Below the pieces are notes generated by a model, which was not told where the DNA came from, searched no databases, and saw only the letters and a list, made by a program, of their open reading frames with translations. The position numbers and the translations under genes are program-made. DNA of 64,000 nucleotides from positions 766,001-830,000 of the forward strand of contig JABMCL010000736.1 in the NCBI GenBank assembly GCA_018857735.1, written 5' to 3'. Source of the DNA: Alviniconcha marisindica (taxonomy: Eukaryota > Mollusca > Gastropoda > Provannidae). Shown here piece after piece: positions 49,358 to 58,400 of the stretch. Position 1 is the stretch's first letter. Every line of letters begins with the position of its first letter.

Positions 49358-50736
49358 AGGGAGAGAGAGAGAGAAACTGTATTGTAATGGATGGATGCAT
49401 GTTAATGAATAAAAGCCCCAAAGGGGAAAAAAAAGAAAAAAGAAAAAAAGAATTAAACAGTGAAAAATGAGATGGAGAGCTAATTCATGAAACCTTTTTT
49501 GACTGAGCTCTGTCCAGTGCTTGGAAGATTCAGTTCTAGCTACAGAGTTGAAAAAATAAACAGTATATAAGCAATTTGTCAACCATATACCTACAGTAAT
49601 TAATCTGGAGCTTTACGCCCAGTCAATCGTTACAGTTATATCATAATCAGGGCAATAGCAAAGTACATGCAGCGACAAAACATCACCCAGACCAGCACTA
49701 CCTGGTAACTTGATGACTAGTTTTTCCTTTCCATGCTGACTGTAGAGTGGCACGAACTTGCTTTTCTTCCTGGCCCCTTGGCCCAGGAACTGGCCATCCG
49801 CCACCACACCGTTTAGTAGGCTGCTCTGTTCCTTCACAAAACAAACAGCAAAGCTTTAAATCATAACAGCTTCCATCATGTCACTTTTTCCTAAATGCAG
49901 GTTCTTAGGCAGAGACTGAACAACATTAACGGTCAGTCAGGATTTTCTTTCATAAATTTTATTGAAACAAACATGAGGCAAAAACTTACAGCTATAGATA
50001 TATATATATATTCTCTTTTCTTCTTCTATTTTAATCTGGTCAACTTCATCATTTAAAAAAAAAAAACATTAACGAAGAAAATGCAGTTTAATCTTCCTTT
50101 AACTAAACTCCTTAAGAAATGTATTAAATTTCAAGTCTGATTCCAGACCCAGGCAAAATCCAGAGACACTTTCAACTAATTCAAGAGAGAGAGAGAAAAA
50201 AAAGAGGACTTTGCTGACTTGTGACTCAGCTCCATTGACAATGGATGACGATATGGACGACATGGTGACTGCTTTGCTGTCTGCAGCTGTGCTTGTTGTT
50301 GCCATGGATGCTGATGCTGACGCTGACACAGCAGCCACTTGTGCAGCACTGCCATTGCTTTCTTTGTTCTTGTTTCGCTCTCTCTTCTTCTTGGTTTTGG
50401 CCTGAACGTACACTTCAGTTTCCTCACTTTTTCTGTACACCTGGAAAGCATTTGGTTTGGATAAACATGCTTAATGCTGAGTTGTCTCCGAAGAGGGGAC
50501 CAAGATGCCATGAGGCGTGGGAAGAGGGAGGGAGGAGACTAAAAAAAGAAGAATTAAAAAGGAGGAGAGAAAATAACTTGTTTAATGCTTGTCTAAATTT
50601 CTACACTTTAAAAGAACACCTACTCAGGCACAGAATTAAGCTTCACAAACTTTACAATGTAAAATCAAAGACCTATAGAGAGAGAGAACTTGAACTTGAA
50701 TTCAAAAACTTTAATACTCAAGGATAGTAGCATTAG

Positions 50737-50784
<48 letters not shown>

Positions 50785-52334
50785 TCAAACTCGAATTCAA
50801 AAACTTTATTTCACAAGGACTGTAGTTTAGGTTCCATCAAAACATAACAACTAGTCCTTGCTACTGATGATTGATTGATGATTGCTTATATAGCGCTATT
50901 CTCCGCTCTCTTGAGCAGACTCACAGCGCTCGCATATGGTTCTACATGAGTGACTAGCTTTATAGCGCGTTTTTTGAATATCCACCGAAGTGGTGTACTT
51001 ACAATAACAATAACAATATACTTTATTAATCCCAGTGGGAAATTAAAGCTGTCGTTTGATCGCACAACAAAGAACATATCTCAAATCATGAACCACACGC
51101 ACATGGACACTCTTATACATACGCCCCCTTTCTCACAATCTGCATACACTAATACTTAGTTATAGCAAACCCAAAATTACCTGGAATAATGCTTTCTCTG
51201 TGTCAAACCAAAACGTAAAAACTCTCAAATTAAATAAAAATCATTAGGTTCACACATCCCCAACCCTCCGTTAGAATCAGATGTCTTAACGCATGCGCAC
51301 ACTCAGTTAATGACTGGTATAATTTCATTAAAAACTGACAGAGCCGAGGGTAAAAACGAGGCTTTATAACGGTTTGTATTTGTTCTCAAAAGTAAAAATC
51401 TTCCACTCCTGTTGCTATGTCTGCTATCAAAGTAATGTCTCATTGGATGTGTAGGGTTACATCTTACATATGTGTAGGGTTACATCTTACAGCGCTGGCA
51501 TGGCTGGTGCCACATGAAACTGCAGCCGTCTCGGCGCAAGTTCTGTGTACAGCATACAACCATGCACCATGTCACTTCATGCAAAGCCACATATGTAAGG
51601 TAAGTGTACTGCGTGTTTAGCTGTAACCTGCCACCTGCACTTTGGCAGAATGACCGGGATCTTTTACGTGCTACTGTGGTAACACGGGGATGGAACAGAT
51701 ACTGAAATAAGAGTCAGCACGGAAAGTCAACGCTGGAGAAGAAAATTCTCCCACCGCTCCTGCTCCCATGTCCTTTCAATCACGAGTAAGGCGCTCTAAC
51801 CACTGAGCTATCCCCGCCCCCCATGAGTAGATATCAAATTACAGGCATTATTTTTATATTATATACATTATATAGGTATAAATGAGTGTGTGAAATGTTA
51901 TACAAGAGAATTTCCACACAAACATAGCGTGTTCACAGCGCCAGATGCCATACATCATTCAGTTACATATTATGAGCATACAACCAGCAAATAAAGCAGC
52001 AGAACATCTGATCAGTTCATAATTATGACCAGTATCGGAAAAGAAAACAGAAGCAGTCAATGCTCATTTTATAAAGAACAGTAAGGGAGAGGGAGAAAAA
52101 AAATGGGGAGGGGGGAGGGGCACTCTCACAGCAGTCGGAAGGACTGGGTGGAGTTTTATGGGTGCATAAAATAGGTCTCAAATGACCAGTCATTGCAATG
52201 GCAATCACTCGAAAACCTCAGTCTCTCTCTGTGTCTGAGAGAGACGGAGAACTTGAACTCGAGCTCTAAAACTTTATTTTAGAAGGATTGTAGTTTAGGT
52301 TCAGTTAAAAACCTGTCTAACAACTAATCATTGC

Positions 52335-52420
<86 letters not shown>

Positions 52421-55400
52421 GAGAGATAGCTCACAGAGACAAGTAGAAAGTAGAAACACAGAGAGGGACACAGTCAGAAATAAAGTGACAAACACATTTC
52501 AAGATGCACAGAAAGCCAAACAAACAGAGAGAGGAGGTGCAGCAGGTAAACAAACAACCCCCTGGTGGTAACTTGCTTACTTTAGCATTTGGAGGGGGTT
52601 TGCCACCTATAGCATACCACCTCTCCATGAGGCGGGGAAGGAAGGCGCGCACAGCAGGATCTGAACCATCCAACAGGCTGAGCATGTACTCTTGCAGGTC
52701 CTCTGCATCTTTCATGGATAAAATGTACCTGTGCCAGAAGCAAAAGAAAAGTTATAATCTGCAGAACAACCAGCATGATCATAGTGTTCATTGCGCCGAG
52801 TTTCAGTTAATAAATATGCTCCACAACTGTGTTAACAGCTGAGACACTAGTGAGAGAGACATCAAACATAGTCGTACTGCTCCATCTATGAAGACGTGTT
52901 TACCTGCATCCCTCTATGTACCAAAGTCAATATATGTGTTGAGATTTTCTTCCATTGCATCCATCATTCTTTGATGGATACTCATGCATAACTGATTTAA
53001 TGATGAACACTGACAGTGATACTGGTTATACATGACTTTGCATACTATTTGAATAGGTTCAAGATTGTGATATAATTATACTGATATATATAATATATAA
53101 TCAACACTTGTAAAGCATGATTCAATGCATCAGGGAGTAATCCTTAATCCCTAACTTATAAACATTTTAGGCTGAAGTGCAGAAACAAGCAAGTAATTAA
53201 TTGTTGAGGTATTACGTTTAGATCTGGAAGACCTAACTTATGAACACTGGTTAATTTAGAATAATATAGAATAATAGATCAGTTGTGCTTGCTCAGCCTG
53301 CTGATTGACTAAGTGTCCGGGAAGGGGGTACAGGGAGGGGAGGGGGGATCTTACAGTATTAGGTTGACAAGGGTAAGTTCTAGAATGACTATAGGGAGAC
53401 TGTTGTATTCCCCCCCTACACCCCCCACACCACCCCATGGCAAGATCCCCTTTTTCATATTGCATTCAGTGATTCACTGAGTCAGTGGTTAGGGAAAGAA
53501 ACTAGATAGAGACACAGGGTGACCCAAAAATCAGTATAGTATTGTGATAGCATTTAGCACAGTATCAGTGGGACTCCAACTTAGACCCACTGCGTCGAAA
53601 ATCAAATATTTTCGAATGACATAAAATTATACATTTATCTATCAAGGTAACGCAAATCGGCCAGCGTCTGTGTGTTGAGATTGTAATACTGAATGCCATG
53701 TGCCTATGGCCGTGCTGATGACGTATGAATAAATTAAGAAGGCTTGGGGCCTTTGCCGTTTCCCCACTATGGAGTCTGGACATTTCTTGATGTGTGCTGT
53801 ATGATTGTGTGAAATACTTTCACTACACTCGGTGAGTAACATCCAAACATGGTGTCAGAAGTGAAAGTGACTATCAGCTGTTTGTAAGTACTGTTTTCTT
53901 CTCCAATCATGCCGTCATTCAAGCATCCACAGCAGTTTAACTTTCGGGAGCCCCAGGGCTGGCCCGAATGGAGATCACAGTTCCAGCGTTTCCAGACAGC
54001 TAGTGAACTAACTGACAAAAGTGGAGAGGTGCAGGTCAGCAGCTTGATCTACAGCATGGGCCCAGAAGCAGAAAAGATTTTCTCTCAGTTTGGTTTGGCC
54101 AATGCAGAGGCAAATGACTTTAATACAGTGCTAGGCATGTTCAGTGATTACTTTGAACCAAAACAAAATGTTATTCATGAAAGCGCTACCTTCCACAAAA
54201 GAAACCAGAAAGAAGGGGAAAGTGTTGAAGAATACATCAGACATTTGTATGAGCTGTCAGAGCATGCAGACTTTGCGGACAGAGAAAGTACAATTCGTGA
54301 CAGACTTGTCTTAGGCCTGCTTGACCAAGAACTGTGAAAAAATTCAGTTAGAAAGTGAGCTGACCCTTACCAAGGCAACCCAGCTCGCCAGACAAAGTGA
54401 GCTGGTGAAGATTCAGATAAGGGAACAAAGGGGTCTGGCACATTCCTCAGTTGATGCCGTGAGGGGAGGGGGTAGTGGTCACCCCAAGAGACAATACCAA
54501 GCAGGCAGCACTGCAGCACCAGCAGCAGGGGAGGTCAAGAGCTGCAGAGCAAGCAGAGTACAGGTGCCAGAAATAGCATACAGAACTGTTACTTCTGTGC
54601 ATCTTCTCATCTTAGACACCAGTGTCCAGCTTATGGGAAAGTTTGTAAAGCTTGCAACAAGCCAAATCATTTTGCCAGATCCAGAGCTTGCAAGAAGAAA
54701 GCAGTCAGTGAACTGCAAGCAGAACAGAGTGAAGAATATCACCTTTTCTCAGTGACAAACTCTAGCAATGAAGCTCCATGGTGAGTGTCTGTCAAGCTGA
54801 ATGAGACAGATCGCGAGACAAGCTTCAAGATAGACAGGGAGCAGATGTGTCCGTCATGTCTTTGCAGACCTACAACAACATGTCAGGAAAGCCTCCTCTA
54901 CAGAAAACAGCTTCAGTGTTGCATACTCCAGGTGGAACGCTAGACTGCAAGGGGAAAATAGAAGTGACAGCCAGAGCTAAGGGGGTAGATTACCCACTCC
55001 GGATCTACGCTGTGAGCTCAGTAACTGAGTGTCTCCTCAGCAGGGAGGCAGCAGCAAGAATGAGGCTCATCCGCCGTGTTGACACTGTTAAGAAACCAGA
55101 AGAGACAATTTTTAGTGAGTTGGATGAAAATCCTGTGAAATGTGCACCTGTGAAAATCAGACTCAAAGATGACAGCCAACCATACAGCCTGTCGACAGCA
55201 AGAAGAGTGCCAATTCCTCTTCTACAGAAGGTGAAAGATGAACTTCTAAAGATGGAAGAAACAGGCATCATAGAAACAGATACAAGAGCCAACAGACTGG
55301 TGTGCAGGTATTGTGATAGTACCAAAGAAAGACGGTGGAATGCAGATCTGCACTGACTACAAAAAGCTGAATGCAGCAATCAAGCGTGAAAGATATGTCA

Positions 55401-58400
55401 TACCGACACTTGAAGACATCCTTCACAAACTGAAGGGATCCACCATCTTTACCAAGTTGGATGCGAAGAGTGGATTTTGGCAAATTCCACTGGACGATGA
55501 ATCTGCCAAACTCACTACATTCATCAGCCCATTTGGCCGATACTTCTACCACAGATTGCCACAGGGCATTACATCTGCGCCAGAAATTTTCCAGTGCACC
55601 GTGGAAGAGATCATTGCAGGAGAGGAACATGCTGTATGTTTCTTCGATGACATCCTGGTGTTCAGTGAAAACGAAGAAGTTCACGAAAAATACTTGAAGA
55701 ACACCATGGAAAAACTGAACAATGCAGACATCAAGCTGAACAAAGAGAAGTGTCAGTTTCGTCAGCAGGAGATTGACTTTTTGGGCTTTGTCATCAACAA
55801 AGATGGCGTGAAAGCAGACCCAAAGAAAACCGAGGCAATCCTCGAAATGCCTGACCGTACAAACGTTGCCAAGTTACACCGTTTTCTCAGTATGGTCAAC
55901 TACCTAGGTCGCTACCTTCAGAATCTGTCTTCAGTTCTCCAGCCAGTCACAGAACTCCTAGAGAAGGACAGAGCGTGGACGTGGGGGCCACCTCAGATCA
56001 GTGCAGTCGCCAAAGTCAAAGAGATGTTGACTTCTGCTCCAACACTTGCTTACTTCAATCCAGACAAGGCTACAACAGTGAGTGCAGATGCGAGCAGCTA
56101 TGGGCTTGGCGCAGTTCTTTTGCAAGAGCACCCAGATGGACTCTGTCCTGTTGCCTTCGCTTCTAGAACTCTCACAAAGAGCGAAAGAAAGTACGCCCAA
56201 ATAGAAAAAGAATGCTTAGCCTCCACTTGGGCATGCAAGAAATTTGATCGTTAACTCGCTGGACTCAACACATTTTCTGTTGTGACAGACCACAAGCCAC
56301 TTGTTCCTCTGATAAACACCAAAGACCTATCAGAAACGCCACTCCGTTGCCAGAGGATGTTGATGCGTCTCATGCACTTTAACATCAAAGCCAAGTATGT
56401 CCCAGGGAAGGACATGTTATTGGCTGATACCCTGTCTCGCAGTTCTGTATCCACAACTGAAAGCAGTTCCCATGAGGAAATTCAAGCTCATGTCAGCTAC
56501 GTCCAGTCATCATGGCAAGTGTCAGACGCAGGACTGGCCAAGATCAGAGCAGAGACTTTAAAAGATGTGAACCTCAAAGCAGCCATGGAGTACACTATTC
56601 ATGGCTGGTCTCAGTATAAGGAGGATGTTCAACTGGCTGCCAGAGACTTCTTCCTCATAAGAGGCGAGCTCAGACTTCATGATGGACTCTTAGTCTTAGT
56701 GAGGGGAGACAGAATAGTCGTTCCTTTCAGCTTGAGAAAACAAATTCTGGAAAGGATCCATGAGGGCCACATGGGCGTGGCAAAGTGCAGGGAATGTGCT
56801 CCACAATCAGTGTGGTGGCCACGGATTGGAAAAGACATCAAATCACGGGTCGCCAGCTGCCGACACTGCCTGGAGAAGCAGCCATCCCAGGCCAGTGAAC
56901 CCCTCCTACCATCAGCACTCCCAGACAGACTGTTTCAGATGGTAGGCACTGACATTTGTGAGTTCCGAAACAAGCATTACCTGGTGCAGGTGGACTATTA
57001 CTCAAGGTATATTGACGTCACATACCTGCCCAGCTTGACATCAGCAATGGTGATCGGGAAATTAAAGAACTTTTCTCCCATCATGGCGTTCCAGAGATGG
57101 TTGTTTCAGACAACAGCACCCAGTTCACCTCAGCAGTTCCTTACTTTTGCAGATCAGTGGAACTTCACCATGTTTATGGGAAGAAAGCTCCAAACCACCA
57201 TGCCATCACTGCCATCGACGTTCCAGCCACAAGTCATTAGTCACAAGGAAGTGCAAGCGCATGATGCAGTCATGAAGTGGCGTCAGAAGGAAGACTACGA
57301 TCGTCGCCACGGAGTGCAGCCTCTCCCGGAACTAAGTCCAGGCGACCCAGTTCTCATCAAAACGGATGGAGAGAAGGGCTGGAAGTTGCCGGGAGAGGTG
57401 GTGAGGAAGTGCACTCCACGTTCATTCTTGGTACAGACACCAAGAGGTCACCTGCGTCAGAACCGACGACATCTGAAACGGATCCATCCATCTGCATGCA
57501 GACCAGATGACCTCCATCACCAGAAGTCAGGAGCAGTCTTCTCTCCAGACCACACGGTGAGACAGGAGCCTTACCCAACTGCGTCTTCTGACCAGCAGCC
57601 TGGTGTATACCCGGCTGGGCAGCCTGGGACACCAGTGACAGGCCAACCACCATCACCACCGCCGTCTCCAGGGAACACTTCATTTTCATTGACGCAGCCT
57701 ACACACAAGTCTACTCCAGTGCCGGCAGTCTTCAGTGTCTACAGCCACACCCATTCGCACCAGATATGGCCGCATCATCAATAAGCCTGCCAGATATTGG
57801 TGATTTTGTGTGCAGTGTTGTGCCATGAGAGCACAAGTGTATAGTTTTCCATTGTGCCACGAGAGCACATTTGTGTAGTTTAGCTGTGCCATGAGAGCAC
57901 ACTTGTGTAGATTAGATTGTGCTTTGAGCACAGTTTTATGTGTGTGTAGTTTCGAGTGTGTCTAGTGTGTCTTAGAATGTGTCTATATATCATTCGTGTA
58001 GAGTCGATTGTGCCCTGAGCACACCAGTGTTTATTGAGTGCCATGAGTGCACTAGTGTTTATCCTGTGTGTCTAGTACAGTAGTAGTTTCCTACATGATT
58101 CATACCACTCTGGATTTCACATCAAGATTTTCTTTGGAGTATACCAATGCCTGGCTTATCTTTCTTGTGTTGGTGAGCTGTGACAAATTCTGGATTAAAT
58201 TCATCGCCAGTTTGGTGAGTACATCAAGTTAAACTTTGGGTTTATGACCAGGAAGAAACTCCATCCTGAAATGAAATTGCATCGACATGGTATATATGCT
58301 GTGCTAATGGAAAAATACAGTTGTGATTCGTGTTCATTACCATCATGTGCCACACTGACCAACCAACATTTTGTTATTATCGGCGAAGACGCTATGCAGA

